A DNA stretch of 37,536 nucleotides from Kiritimatiellia bacterium (GCA_016783675.1 JADHWE010000017.1:1-37536); one strand, 5' to 3'. Shown: positions 16,579-25,174, numbered from the stretch's first letter. Numbers and translations: made by a program. The notes: generated by a model not told the origin, from the letters alone.

Positions 16579-17754
16579 ATGATTGCCGACGCCGCACACA
16601 AGGTACTGGTCATTGACGACGAGTTGGGGCCGCGCGAGAGCATCCGTTTCCTGCTCAAGGGTGACTATGATGTCTTCTGTGCGGAGTCGGTGGATCAAGG
16701 GGTCGCCATGATGCGTGAGGAGAACCCGGACCTCATCATCATGGACATCCGGATGCCGCGCAAGAGCGGCATCGATGGGCTGCGCGAGATCCGCGAGTAC
16801 GACAAGCTGGTCTCGATCGTGATGCTCACGGGGTACGGTGCCCTCGAAACGGCGCAGGAAGCGCTGCGCCTGGGGGCAACGGACTACCTGAGCAAGCCGT
16901 TTGACACCAACGAGATGCTGCAGGCCGTGAAGCGATACGTTGAGCGCACACGGAATGAGCGTCGGCGCGTCGGGATGCTGGAGGATCTCCAGGAGGTCAA
17001 TACGCGGTTGGTGAACGAACTGGCCAACAAGCAGGAGCAGGCCTCCATGGCTCAGTCCACCGCCGAGATCGCGCATGACATGCGTAATCCACTGATGATC
17101 GTAAGCGGCTATGTGGAGCTGCTCACCAACCAGCTTGAGGATGTCAAGGAAGAGGTGGGCGACCGCCTCGGCTCAACCGATGATTATCTCGAAGTGATCG
17201 GCCAGAACGTCCGCCGCTGCTGTGAGCTTTCACATATGTGGCAGAAATATGGAAAGGCCAAGCTCAGCGAGTTCGGGCCGACCGCGCTGTCGGATGTCAT
17301 CGAAGATATCGTAATGGGGGCCGCTCCGTTAGCGGCGTCGGAAGAGGTCGACATCAACTACGACATGCAGCCGGGTGACGCCGTAATCAACGGCAACAAG
17401 GCGCAGCTTCTGAGGGCGATTCACAACGTGATCGCCAATGCCATTCAAGCCGTGACACCACCGGAAGGCCACGTGCAGGTTCATTGCAGGCAGGGGGATG
17501 AGACGGTTGACATTGTCGTTGCCGACAACGGCAGTGGAATGACGCCCGACGTGCTTGAGCACATCTTCGAGCCCTACTACACGACGAAGGATGAGGGCAA
17601 AGGTACGGGGCTGGGCATGGCCATCACCAATCGCATCATCGAGGAGCACCACGGCAGGTTACTGATCGATACGCGGCCTGACGAAGGCACTACGGTGACC
17701 ATACAGTTGCCCCTGGAAGTGTCGGTCGCATCGGCTGTTTCATCCGCCGCCTAG
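16579..17754 (+). CDS. Response-regulator receiver and histidine kinase fusion protein
   Basis: A 391-residue cytosolic signalling protein. Residues 8 to about 122 are a receiver domain: VIDDE acidic pocket, phosphoacceptor D56 in LIIMDIRMP, LTGYG, and K106 in YLSKPF. A predicted helical, coiled-coil-like stretch (about 125-160) leads to the dimerisation/phosphoacceptor helix AEIAHDMRNPL with H166. The ATPase domain shows NVIANAIQA (N box), DNGSGM (G1), YYTTKDEGKGTGLGM (F/G2 boxes). With no membrane or sensor domain, it probably takes signals through the receiver. TAGGAG overlapping the porin stop gives a ribosome binding site 6 bases before the ATG at 16579, so I prefer this over the TTG at 16573. 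No DNA-binding partner lies nearby. Confidence 0.92.
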   Translation: MIADAAHKVLVIDDELGPRESIRFLLKGDYDVFCAESVDQGVAMMREENPDLIIMDIRMPRKSGIDGLREIREYDKLVSIVMLTGYGALETAQEALRLGATDYLSKPFDTNEMLQAVKRYVERTRNERRRVGMLEDLQEVNTRLVNELANKQEQASMAQSTAEIAHDMRNPLMIVSGYVELLTNQLEDVKEEVGDRLGSTDDYLEVIGQNVRRCCELSHMWQKYGKAKLSEFGPTALSDVIEDIVMGAAPLAASEEVDINYDMQPGDAVINGNKAQLLRAIHNVIANAIQAVTPPEGHVQVHCRQGDETVDIVVADNGSGMTPDVLEHIFEPYYTTKDEGKGTGLGMAITNRIIEEHHGRLLIDTRPDEGTTVTIQLPLEVSVASAVSSAA

Positions 17755-17800
17755 CGCGGTTTTGGTGAGCCCATACACGCTATGACCGCACCGCGTGCGG

Positions 17801-18769
17801 CTACTCCGCAGTGAAAACCACAGCCCCGTAACCGACCACCCAGTTCCCCCGACTCTCGGGATGGTCATCCCCGCTGTTCCGGTAGCGCAGGAGTGTTCCC
17901 TTCGTGGCGCCGCGGGCCCGGGCGTATGCCATGGCGGTCAGAACCGGCCCGATGCCGCAACAAACCTGGTTCCTGTAGCTCCAACTCTCTGCCAGGCCTG
18001 CACTGTCCAGGGCCGTGATGCGCTCCAGGGTGCGATGGTCGGTCGTGGTCACCTTGTCATAGTCGGCGTCGTGCAGGAGGTCGGTGCTCGCAACAACCAG
18101 GACGTTGCGCGTCTTCGAAAGCGCTTCCAGCGCCGCGAGCAGTTCCTTGTGTGTGCGTCCATCGTGATCGCCGATGATCCCGACGACCATTGGCGTGTCC
18201 GGGAGCGCGGCCTGCACAAACGGAATCTCGTTTTCGGCCGAATGTTCCCCCCGGTGAGGGCGCGAGTCGAGGGTGATGCGGGAGCGCCCCTTGGCCATCA
18301 ATGCCGCGGCCGCGGTGTCCACCGCGGCGTCGCCCATCGGCGAACGGATGATGTCCGCATCAAGCAGCGCCACACCCGGCCCCGCGCCGCGGTGAGAGAA
18401 CCCGAGCACCACCACCACATCCGGCGCCAATCCGGCCTGGCCTGTGTCGCGAATGGCCCGGAAGGTGTAGCCGGCCACCGGCCCGGAGTAGACATACCCG
18501 GCATGTGGGGCGAGGGCGGAAACAATTCGGCCGGTTACGCCTCCGGCATCGGCAGCGTCGATGTATGCGTTGACCTGGCGGCGCAGGCCGGCAGGATCGG
18601 CCGGAAACCAGCGGCCGTCGCCCAGCGTGATGTGCACGCGTGTCTCCTTGTTCGGTTTCATCCTGACCTCCCCGTATAGATGGCTGATCAAGGCAAACGT
18701 AACCATGAAGACCAGCAGCAAGCCCTTCATCCCGGCAGCACGTTCAGCCTTGTCGGATCGCACCATCAT
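17801..18769 (-). CDS. MEMO-family (AmmeMemoRadiSam system protein B) protein with N-terminal hydrophobic segment
   Basis: A 322-residue protein. The conserved histidine-containing motifs of the MEMO family are visible: APHAGYVYSGPVAG, HSAENEIPFVQ and STDLLHDADYD. These resemble the dioxygenase-like fold and often sit near AMMECR1 and radical SAM genes; the bacterial function is not established. The N-terminus has a strongly hydrophobic run, MKGLLLVFMVTFALISHLYG (14-33), after a short charged leader, so it may be exported or membrane-anchored, which is unusual for this mainly cytosolic family. GGAGG stands 4 bases before the first ATG (18769) and 7 before the second (18766). No AMMECR1 partner gene is nearby. 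It ends 46 bases from the converging kinase gene, with only a weak 5-base hairpin (17786-17800) between them. Confidence 0.85.
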   Translation of the reverse strand: MMVRSDKAERAAGMKGLLLVFMVTFALISHLYGEVRMKPNKETRVHITLGDGRWFPADPAGLRRQVNAYIDAADAGGVTGRIVSALAPHAGYVYSGPVAGYTFRAIRDTGQAGLAPDVVVVLGFSHRGAGPGVALLDADIIRSPMGDAAVDTAAAALMAKGRSRITLDSRPHRGEHSAENEIPFVQAALPDTPMVVGIIGDHDGRTHKELLAALEALSKTRNVLVVASTDLLHDADYDKVTTTDHRTLERITALDSAGLAESWSYRNQVCCGIGPVLTAMAYARARGATKGTLLRYRNSGDDHPESRGNWVVGYGAVVFTAE

Positions 18770-18819
18770 CGTTCCTCCGAGCCGTGGCGATGGTCTTCCT
18801 GTTACGTCTGTTCTGTGGG

Positions 18820-19350
18820 CTATTCCGGGTAGAACTCGATGACGGCTTCCATCTGCAGCGCATCGTCCACGGCCTTCTGCAGGTCCGGCATCATCTCCTG
18901 CATGAGGAGTTGCATCTTCTCCATTGTCGCGAGACTGAGCTGGGGTTGTTTCTTCAGGAACTTCTGGCCGATCGGCGACTCGTAGAAGGCAATCAGCCCC
19001 TCCAACTCATCCAGGTCGAGCACACCGGCGTAGATATCGACAAATATGCCCTTCATGCGCTTCCAGGAGAACTTCTCCAGGGAGATTTCCATGCTCGCTT
19101 CCACTGCCTTGCGGGCGTTGGCCTTCTCCATCTCGGGGAGATCCTGGCTGTCAATCATGCCGACCGCCATGTTCATGGCCTGCTTCATGGACTGGTCATA
19201 GGTGTCATCCATGTTGAACAGGTCGAGCAGCTTCTCTGCTGCAGCGCGCCGCGGCGCGTTGCTCTCTTTTGTCGGGGCGGCCGGTTCCTTTGCCACTATC
19301 GGTATAGCCATGCCGGCGATCACCAGTATGCACATTATCTTACGCAACAT
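18820..19350 (-). CDS. DUF2059-type secreted protein
   Basis: A 176-residue protein starting at the ATG at 19350, with GGAGG 9 bases upstream. The N-terminus MLRKIMCILVIAGMAIP is a typical signal peptide, so the mature protein is periplasmic or anchored outside. The rest is helical and methionine-rich, with the segment GLIAFYESPIGQKFLKKQPQ characteristic of DUF2059 proteins, whose function is unknown. It lies 50 bases upstream of nothing on its own strand but the MEMO-family start's leader, and is divergent from the tyrosine kinase gene. The 173-base gap between them must hold both promoters, but I could not identify convincing -35/-10 pairs. Confidence 0.82.
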   Translation of the reverse strand: MLRKIMCILVIAGMAIPIVAKEPAAPTKESNAPRRAAAEKLLDLFNMDDTYDQSMKQAMNMAVGMIDSQDLPEMEKANARKAVEASMEISLEKFSWKRMKGIFVDIYAGVLDLDELEGLIAFYESPIGQKFLKKQPQLSLATMEKMQLLMQEMMPDLQKAVDDALQMEAVIEFYPE

Positions 19351-19523
19351 GTCAGGTTCCTCCCCCTGTGCGGCGCATCCGCCGCAGTGTTCCATCGTGT
19401 AACTGAACTCATGTTAGCGCGCGAGAAGGTGAATGGCAAGCGCCGCAGGCGGCGGCCGATTCTTTCCGGCACCCGAAATTCCTCCTTTTCTATCGGCGCC
19501 CTGCACTGCTATTCTTAGAAGTT

Positions 19524-21824
19524 ATGCCACCAACGAATGGACAACCAGAGCAACCGCAATCGATCGACTTCCGACAATATGTCGGAATCATCTTCTTTCG
19601 GTGGCAGATCATAGCGGTCTGTTTCCTCTACTGTCTGTTGGCCGGGGTGCTCTACATTCACATGTCGCCCAAGCAGTATGAGACGCGGACCAAGATTACT
19701 CTCTACCGTGATCCACTGCTCGCCATCACCCAGACGCGCGAGCGCAATCCTTTCTGGACTTCGTTCTCTCTGCATGAGCACATGCTGACCAATCCGCGTC
19801 TGATTCAGCGCGTGGTGAATCGGCTGAAGGATGAATGGGGCGACCACTTTACCAATGCGCGCCAGATGGGGTTGCCCGTCACGGTGTCGCGGACGCGCGG
19901 CATATCTCGCCTCTTCACCGTTTCCGTTCGCAACGGGAATCCCGAGTATGGCGAAGCCTTTCTCGCCACGCTGATCAGAGAGCACCAGGTTGAGTGGGGG
20001 AACCTGCAGACCCAATCCCGCGACGCGGCCGGGGATATGCTGGAATCCGAACTGACCCGGTTGGAGCAGCAGATCAAAGAGGCCGAGGACGATAAGCTTG
20101 AGTACCAGCGATTGCATGACATAGCGCGCACCGAGGCGCGCAGCACAATGGAGGGCCGCTACCTCGAGGCCCTCATGGCGCGGCGCAACCAGATCAGCAC
20201 GGAGCTGATGCTGCTGGAGGCCCAGTTCCCGATGCTGAAGGATGCGAGCGCCGCGCTGATTAGCGACATCAGTTCATTGACGAAGGAGACAGGGAACGTC
20301 AAGGCGCCCAAGGATGAGGGCGATGACGACGATGACGACGAGTCGGAAGAGAAGGCATCCCTGCCCGGGGCGCTGCGCGACGGGGGCGCCGCACCATCGG
20401 TTGGCGAGGAGTGGCAGAACCTTTCAGCCAAGCTGGCGCGTCTTGAGCAGCGCGAGAAGCAGATGGCCGGCGACATGCGTTCCGAGCACCCGCAACTGGT
20501 TGCGATCCGCAAGGAGATTCAGCAGGTGCACGAGCAACTGGATTTGGCGCGCCACCTCGAGTTGGCCCGGTTGCAGGATCGCCACAAGGCCCTGACGATC
20601 CAGCTCGAGGCCATTGAAGCAGCTGAGTACAAGTGGCAGGCCAAGAACCTGTTGGCCAGCCAGCGCAAGGCGGAATACAACCGGATTGCAGGCGTGGTGG
20701 ATCGCTACGAAAAGAACTACTCCACGCTGTTCGGACGCCTGCATGACATGCGTGTTTCCGAGGAACTGAAAGCTGAGCGCTTCAACGTGTCCGAAGAGCC
20801 GGCTACGGGTGACCGTCCGGTCTGGCCGGATCCGCTCAAGATTCTCCTGATGGCCCTGGCGGGCGGACTCGGTAGTGGGTTTGGACTCGCCCTGTTGCTG
20901 CAGGTGCTCGACAACAAGGTGCAGTCGATCAAGGACGTTGAAGAGGAGCTGGGCGTGCCGTTCCTCGGCGGCGTGCCCTACTGGGTGCATAGTGGGCTTG
21001 AGGCCATGATACGTCCGATTGTGACCGAGGAACACTCGGCCGGAGCCGTGGAGGCCTACCGGGCGCTGCGCACGACGATTGTCACGGCGATGGACAAGGT
21101 TAACGAGAAGATCCTGCTCGTGACCAGTGCGGACTCGCGCGAAGGCAAGACGCTGACAACGCTGAATATGGCCATCATGATTGCGCAGATGGGCAAGCGC
21201 GTGCTCCTGGTTGACATGGACTTGCGGCGCGGCCGTCTCCATCGTTCGCTGGGTGTCGACCGCTCCCCCGGTGTGACGGATGCCCTGCAGAAGGGACTGT
21301 CCCTGCGCGAGTACCTGTCCGGAACACGGATTGAGAACCTGGATATCGTTCCTACGGGAAGCAGCGTTGACGACGCGGCCGAGCTTCTGCAGTCGACCGG
21401 CATCGTGAATCTCTTTGCCGAGGTGCAGGAGGACTATGACTACATCATGGTCGATACGTCACCGGTTCTGCGCGTGACCGATACGGTCATCCTCGCTTCC
21501 CAGGGCATCGGCGTGGTCCTCTACATCGCGCGTGTCAACCACACGCCGAAGCCGTTGATTCGCTATTCGCTCGGCATGCTGCAGGACGCTCGTGTGCTGG
21601 GATTGGTCATGAACAGCATCGAGATGCACAAGATCAGCAGTCTCTACTACACCTACCAGTATCCGAACTACGCCTACTACAGCTACGCCTACGCCTACGG
21701 CTACAATTACTACTACTATGGCGATGTGCGTGGTGAGAAGGGGCACCGGCGCCGGCCGAGCCTGCGGCTACGTGCGGAACGGGCCGGACGGTGGCTGAAG
21801 AAGACTGTCTTGCCGGTGGACTAG
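19524..21824 (+). CDS. Wzc-like polysaccharide co-polymerase fused to BY-type tyrosine kinase
   Basis: A 766-residue inner-membrane protein. A first membrane segment (about 24-45) and a second (about 440-462) flank a long coiled-coil periplasmic region, the Wzz layout, with a proline-containing stretch before the second segment. The cytoplasmic kinase has a Walker A stretch, ADSREGKT, with K542; Walker A' LLVDMDL with D564 and D566; and Walker B IMVDTS with D644. The C-terminus carries a cluster of 15 tyrosines within residues 708-732, the usual autophosphorylation tail. Family role: control of chain length and export of exo- or capsular polysaccharide by cycles of phosphorylation. An Asp-rich run encoded by a GAY repeat (about 20,320-20,346) interrupts the periplasmic helices. 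The next genes, in the opposite direction, include the initiating transferase. Confidence 0.93.
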   Translation: MPPTNGQPEQPQSIDFRQYVGIIFFRWQIIAVCFLYCLLAGVLYIHMSPKQYETRTKITLYRDPLLAITQTRERNPFWTSFSLHEHMLTNPRLIQRVVNRLKDEWGDHFTNARQMGLPVTVSRTRGISRLFTVSVRNGNPEYGEAFLATLIREHQVEWGNLQTQSRDAAGDMLESELTRLEQQIKEAEDDKLEYQRLHDIARTEARSTMEGRYLEALMARRNQISTELMLLEAQFPMLKDASAALISDISSLTKETGNVKAPKDEGDDDDDDESEEKASLPGALRDGGAAPSVGEEWQNLSAKLARLEQREKQMAGDMRSEHPQLVAIRKEIQQVHEQLDLARHLELARLQDRHKALTIQLEAIEAAEYKWQAKNLLASQRKAEYNRIAGVVDRYEKNYSTLFGRLHDMRVSEELKAERFNVSEEPATGDRPVWPDPLKILLMALAGGLGSGFGLALLLQVLDNKVQSIKDVEEELGVPFLGGVPYWVHSGLEAMIRPIVTEEHSAGAVEAYRALRTTIVTAMDKVNEKILLVTSADSREGKTLTTLNMAIMIAQMGKRVLLVDMDLRRGRLHRSLGVDRSPGVTDALQKGLSLREYLSGTRIENLDIVPTGSSVDDAAELLQSTGIVNLFAEVQEDYDYIMVDTSPVLRVTDTVILASQGIGVVLYIARVNHTPKPLIRYSLGMLQDARVLGLVMNSIEMHKISSLYYTYQYPNYAYYSYAYAYGYNYYYYGDVRGEKGHRRRPSLRLRAERAGRWLKKTVLPVD

Positions 21825-21829
21825 GTCTG

Positions 21830-22663
21830 CTATAGGCCTTGGCTGCGATAGGCGACCAATTGCCGGGTCATCTCTGAATGGACTCTTTCCTGCAGCTTAA
21901 CCAGTCCGGCCTCGACATCGGCAGGATTCGCGTCGTTGGCGGGCGGCAGGATGACGGCGCTGACGAGGGACAGCACTTCGTCGCTGGCGTATACCGGCCG
22001 GCGCAGTCTCAAGAACGTGAGCAGGTCGCAGCGCGCGCTATTCCAGCGTGCCCGTAGCGTGCGCTTGAGGTTGTACAGCGGTCTGCGCAGGCTGGCCAGC
22101 TTGAGTCCGCTCGGATTCCAGCTCGGATCGTCCGGGGTTCCGATTTTCGGAAAGGCCATGTCCCGCGTATCCATGTCGAGCGGAGCAAAGTCCTCGCTCC
22201 CGTGCATGGTGGTCATCCAGATGGACTGGTCGTTGATCGACGAGGTAAGCCGCCACACCTGGTGGGGAAACAGGTCGTTCACGTCGGCCAGGGGGTCCAC
22301 CTGGTAGTGCTTGATGCGCATACAGTCGACGATGTTGTAACCGTGCGCAAGACGGATCAGTACCGTGTGAGAGGGGGGGGCGGACCTGGCGCCCTCCGTG
22401 CGACGCGGCTTAGCCCGATAGGATATGATGTTCGGCTCCAGCGGGTCGTCCTTCACCAGCACTTCGGTCAGTTCGAATCCCTTTATGCGGGGCTCGAAAT
22501 CGGCCAGGGTCCTGGCGTTGATCCGGAACGCGTCAAACCCTCGTCGCGCACGCCATGCCATGATCTGCCAGAAAGAGACCATCAGTACACAGCCCAGCAG
22601 GAGCACGATCGGTAGGCGGGAGGTCTTCCCGGCGCCGGCGGGTTTGTCACCGTCATCCATCAT
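21830..22663 (-). CDS. Membrane-anchored protein of unknown function in polysaccharide locus
   Basis: A 277-residue protein I do not recognise. A short charged leader is followed by one hydrophobic segment (about 17-37, LPIVLLLGCVLMVSFWQIMA), predicting a single N-terminal anchor with the bulk in the periplasm. A conserved-looking core reads TVLIRLAHGYNIVDCMRIKH, recalling EpsI-like exosortase-associated proteins in position and in the YR...V..R pattern, but their diagnostic P.xCY motif is absent. The ATG at 22663 overlaps the phosphoglycosyltransferase stop as ATGA, with AAGGAG 8 bases upstream, so the two proteins are co-translated. It ends 5 bases from the converging tyrosine kinase gene. 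A role in the export or modification of the same polysaccharide is inference. Confidence 0.75.
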   Translation of the reverse strand: MMDDGDKPAGAGKTSRLPIVLLLGCVLMVSFWQIMAWRARRGFDAFRINARTLADFEPRIKGFELTEVLVKDDPLEPNIISYRAKPRRTEGARSAPPSHTVLIRLAHGYNIVDCMRIKHYQVDPLADVNDLFPHQVWRLTSSINDQSIWMTTMHGSEDFAPLDMDTRDMAFPKIGTPDDPSWNPSGLKLASLRRPLYNLKRTLRARWNSARCDLLTFLRLRRPVYASDEVLSLVSAVILPPANDANPADVEAGLVKLQERVHSEMTRQLVAYRSQGL

Positions 22664-24081
22664 AAGCGACGCTCCTTGCCGAGCAGCATAATGCGCAGTG
22701 TGCGGAGAATAATCTGCAGGTCGAGACTGATCGACATGAACTTCATGTAGAAAAGGTCATATTCGAGCTTGCGCCGAGTATCTTCCACGCTGCTGCCGTA
22801 GGGGTAGCGGATCTGCGCCCACCCGGTAATGCCGGGCAAAATATTCTCGCGCTCATCATACCAGGGAATCTCGGCGGAGAGCTGCTCCACAAACTCGGGG
22901 CGCTCGGGGCGTGGCCCCACCAGGCTCATCTCGCCGCGGAGCACGTTGATGAGCTGGGGCAACTCATCCAGGCGGCTGGCGCGCAGGAAACGCCCCACCG
23001 GCGTAATACGCGGGTCACCGTCCATGGACCACACGGCACCGCTTTCCGTCTCGGCATCCGCGCGCATCGTGCGGAACTTGAGAATCGAGAAGATGTGGCC
23101 GAAAAGCCCGACCCGTTTCTGGTGGTAGAAAATGGGGCTGCCGGGTTCGGCCAGCTTGATAACGGCCACAACCAGTAGTCCCAATGGGGCAAGAATGATC
23201 GAGGCCACCAGGGCGATACCGACATCGACAAAGCGCTTCAGGCGGCGATACATGGGCAGTCGGCATTCCAGCGAGGCATGCATCATCTCCTCTTCGTTGA
23301 CGAGGTCGAGCGGCGTCTTGCCCGCATAGATCTCGGCCATGTCGAGTGGCATGAGCACTTCGATGCCTTCAAAACGGAGTCGTTTGAGATGGGGGTATAG
23401 CAGCGGTACCTCGCTCAGGTCATCCAGGGCCACGACGAGCAGGGCCACCCCCAGGCTGCGGACGATCTCTGAGAAGCCACCCAGGGAGGTGCCGACCACG
23501 GCGGCCCCATCGATGAAGCCGCCCGCATGAGGCCCCTCGTCGCCTTCGCGGTCCAGGTTGATGAAGGCGATTACCTTGTGGGCGGGCAGGATGTAGGCGT
23601 CTTCAAGCGTTTTGCGGATGGCCTGGGCGCGCGCTCCGGTTCCGATGATCACTGTACGGCAGAGCACCATGTCGCTGCGGAACAGGCTGCGGTACACGAC
23701 CAGCTTCAGACTGAGCGCCAGGAAGCTGTACATACCGATCGTCAGGGCCAGTACGCCGCGACCCAGGACCATGTGGAACCACGTGTAGGAGAAGATACTG
23801 ATCATCAACAACGCAAACATGAGCGAGAATGCCCATGTTACGAACAGGTTAAAGCGGGAAAACGTATACTGGATACGGTATGAGCCCGCGAGGTAGTTCG
23901 CGAATATCACGCAGCCGAAGAGGAGAAACCAGCCGTTCAGGTTCTGGAAGACGTATTCGACGATCTCGTCCGCACCGAAACGGAGACCAACCCCGATCAC
24001 AGCGCCGACGACCAGGCACGCCAAGTCCATCATCGCCAGCCACGTGATCTGCAATCGCAAATGTGTACGAGATGTAGGCAT
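22660..24081 (-). CDS. Polyprenyl-phosphate glycosylphosphotransferase (WbaP/WcaJ-type)
   Basis: A 473-residue integral membrane enzyme. Four to five hydrophobic segments fill residues 12-130, then a nucleotide-binding-like domain (VIIGTGARAQAIRK, 144-157). From about 281 the bacterial sugar transferase domain follows: RRLKRFVDVGIAL, ILKFRTMRADAE, D372-E373 in SRLDELPQL (the catalytic dyad position known from PglC), and SLVGPRPERPEF. Known role: it moves a sugar-1-phosphate from UDP-sugar to undecaprenyl phosphate, the first step in making exopolysaccharide or O-antigen repeat units. Overlaps the next gene as ATGA. The tyrosine kinase close by would control the polymer begun by this enzyme. 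Confidence 0.93.
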   Translation of the reverse strand: MPTSRTHLRLQITWLAMMDLACLVVGAVIGVGLRFGADEIVEYVFQNLNGWFLLFGCVIFANYLAGSYRIQYTFSRFNLFVTWAFSLMFALLMISIFSYTWFHMVLGRGVLALTIGMYSFLALSLKLVVYRSLFRSDMVLCRTVIIGTGARAQAIRKTLEDAYILPAHKVIAFINLDREGDEGPHAGGFIDGAAVVGTSLGGFSEIVRSLGVALLVVALDDLSEVPLLYPHLKRLRFEGIEVLMPLDMAEIYAGKTPLDLVNEEEMMHASLECRLPMYRRLKRFVDVGIALVASIILAPLGLLVVAVIKLAEPGSPIFYHQKRVGLFGHIFSILKFRTMRADAETESGAVWSMDGDPRITPVGRFLRASRLDELPQLINVLRGEMSLVGPRPERPEFVEQLSAEIPWYDERENILPGITGWAQIRYPYGSSVEDTRRKLEYDLFYMKFMSISLDLQIILRTLRIMLLGKERRL

Positions 24082-24089
24082 CGGCGCGT

Positions 24090-24101
24090 ATTATGCATAA
24101 T
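24090..24101. promoter_or_regulatory. Perfect 12-base palindrome upstream of the phosphoglycosyltransferase start
   Basis: ATTATGCATAAT is a perfect palindrome whose edge is 8 bases before the ATG at 24081. Its place next to the start codon suggests an operator or part of the promoter; the - strand half CATAAT could act as a -10 hexamer, but I see no fitting -35. Two nearby copies of AATGATAG follow to the right. Confidence 0.35.
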
Positions 24102-24143
24102 GATAGCCCCAAATGATAGTCGAAAGGAGGGGCGAGGATTTGC

Positions 24144-24172
24144 TTGCCCCCGGGTAGGTTCCACGGTACATT
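24144..24172 (+). promoter_or_regulatory. Candidate sigma-70 promoter of tRNA-Leu
   Basis: TTGCCC (24144-24149) and TACATT (24167-24172) are 17 bases apart, each matching four of six consensus positions. The expected transcript start, about 24179, is 11 bases before the tRNA. This is a fair but not strong match. Confidence 0.45.
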
Positions 24173-24189
24173 TCTGCCCTTCATTGCGC

Positions 24190-24274
24190 GCTCGGGTGGC
24201 GGAATGGCAGACGCGCTAGGTTGAGGGCCTAGTGACCTTTTTTGGTCGTGCGAGTTCAAGTCTCGCCCCGAGCA
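24190..24274 (+). tRNA. tRNA-Leu (anticodon GAG)
   Basis: The acceptor stem GCTCGGG (24190-24196) pairs with CCCGAGC (24267-24273), with A24274 as discriminator. The anticodon stem CTAGG/CCTAG encloses the loop TTGAGGG, giving anticodon GAG (24223-24225) for leucine codon CUC. The long variable arm (GACC...GGTC) is as expected for tRNA-Leu, and the T stem GCGAG/CTCGC closes the TTCAAGT loop. The 3' CCA is not encoded; ATTCCA follows. Confidence 0.95.
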
Positions 24275-24283
24275 TTCCACTCC

Positions 24284-24352
24284 GGAGAGGGGCCTCCCTC
24301 TTGGCTGGAGTATCGCTGCGCGATAATAGGCCTGCGAGGGAGGCCCCTCTCC
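24284..24352. repeat. 17-base perfect inverted repeat with nested hairpin, behind the tRNA
   Basis: The left arm (24284-24300, GGAGAGGGGCCTCCCTC) is the exact reverse complement of the right arm (24336-24352). The 35-base interior holds another perfect stem, TATCGC/GCGATA (24311-24316 and 24320-24325) with a TGC loop. The structure begins 10 bases after the tRNA. It has no run of T after it, so it is not a standard intrinsic terminator, but it could serve transcript ending or processing. Confidence 0.7.
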
Positions 24353-24430
24353 TCCGTTCCGGGTAGTTGATCGTTTGAGGTGCCGGGCCTCAGAGGGCAC
24401 TCCTGTTCCTCCGTTTTCGGTAGTCAAGCC
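24328..24430. repeat. Two degenerate direct copies of about 46 bases
   Basis: The segments 24328-24373 and 24385-24430 share the blocks GGCCT, GAGGG, TCCTCCGTT and GGTAGT at the same spacing (about 28 of 46 positions by eye), 57 bases apart. The first overlaps the right arm of the hairpin. The remainder of the 24275-24556 gap shows nothing else I can name. Confidence 0.4.
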
Positions 24431-24556
24431 CCTCTGCTGACGTTGAGGCTATGCAGCAGCGGCAGGATGTCAGTGATATCAAGACAGGACGATAGGGCGA
24501 TTCTCAATAAACCATTGCGCGTGGATTGACTGCGTTGATAGGCTGAGACGGTGACC

Positions 24557-25174
24557 ATGGGGAGCAGAAACAAACTGGGCATTTTGGGCGGGTCGTTTAA
24601 TCCGATCCATAGCGGGCACCTGATCCTGGCTCAAAGTGCACTTGAGACCTATGAGCTGGACCAGGTGCTGTTTATCCCCTGTGACCGGCCACCCCACAAG
24701 GATCCGGGCATGTTGCTGCCCGGCAAGGTGCGGATGGAGATGGTGGAAGCCGCCATCGAAGGCGATCCCCGCTTTGAGTCCTGCTCGCTGGAACTCGATC
24801 GCGGGGGTGTGTCGTACGCGGTAGATACATTGACGGAGTTGGCCGACCTCTACCCGGAGAGCGACCTCTACTTCATTATTGGTGATGACACGCTGGTTGA
24901 GCTGCACCTGTGGCACCGCATCTACGATCTGCTGTCGCTCTGCACGTTTGTGACCTTCGCACGCCGGCAGGATATGATCCGGCCCGAGGAGTTACACCTC
25001 GATGCGCCCTGGCCGGAACGGCTTCTTGGCAACGTGACGTTGGGTCGCCGGTTCGACGTATCGTCCTCCGACATCCGCCACCGCGTGGCCGAAGGAATGA
25101 GTATTCGCTATCTTGTTCCGGATGCTGTTGATATGTATATCGCCGAGCACCACCTCTACTTGGGAGACAGTTAA
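24557..25174 (+). CDS. nadD: Nicotinate-nucleotide adenylyltransferase
   Basis: A 205-residue cytosolic enzyme that joins nicotinate mononucleotide and ATP to form deamido-NAD in NAD synthesis. The nucleotidyltransferase motif GGSFNPIHSGH lies at the N-terminus, with the family's H-x-G-H pattern, and VSSSDIRHRV near residue 175 is the ISSTxIR-type ATP-binding motif. Length is normal. I use the ATG at 24557; a GTG at 24551 is possible. The stop overlaps the rsfS start as TAATG, the common nadD-rsfS pairing. Confidence 0.95.
   Translation: MGSRNKLGILGGSFNPIHSGHLILAQSALETYELDQVLFIPCDRPPHKDPGMLLPGKVRMEMVEAAIEGDPRFESCSLELDRGGVSYAVDTLTELADLYPESDLYFIIGDDTLVELHLWHRIYDLLSLCTFVTFARRQDMIRPEELHLDAPWPERLLGNVTLGRRFDVSSSDIRHRVAEGMSIRYLVPDAVDMYIAEHHLYLGDS

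Noticed and set aside
17786-17800. Hairpin CCGCA/TGCGG as terminator of the kinase gene
   Set aside because: Only five base pairs and no T-rich tail; too weak to call.
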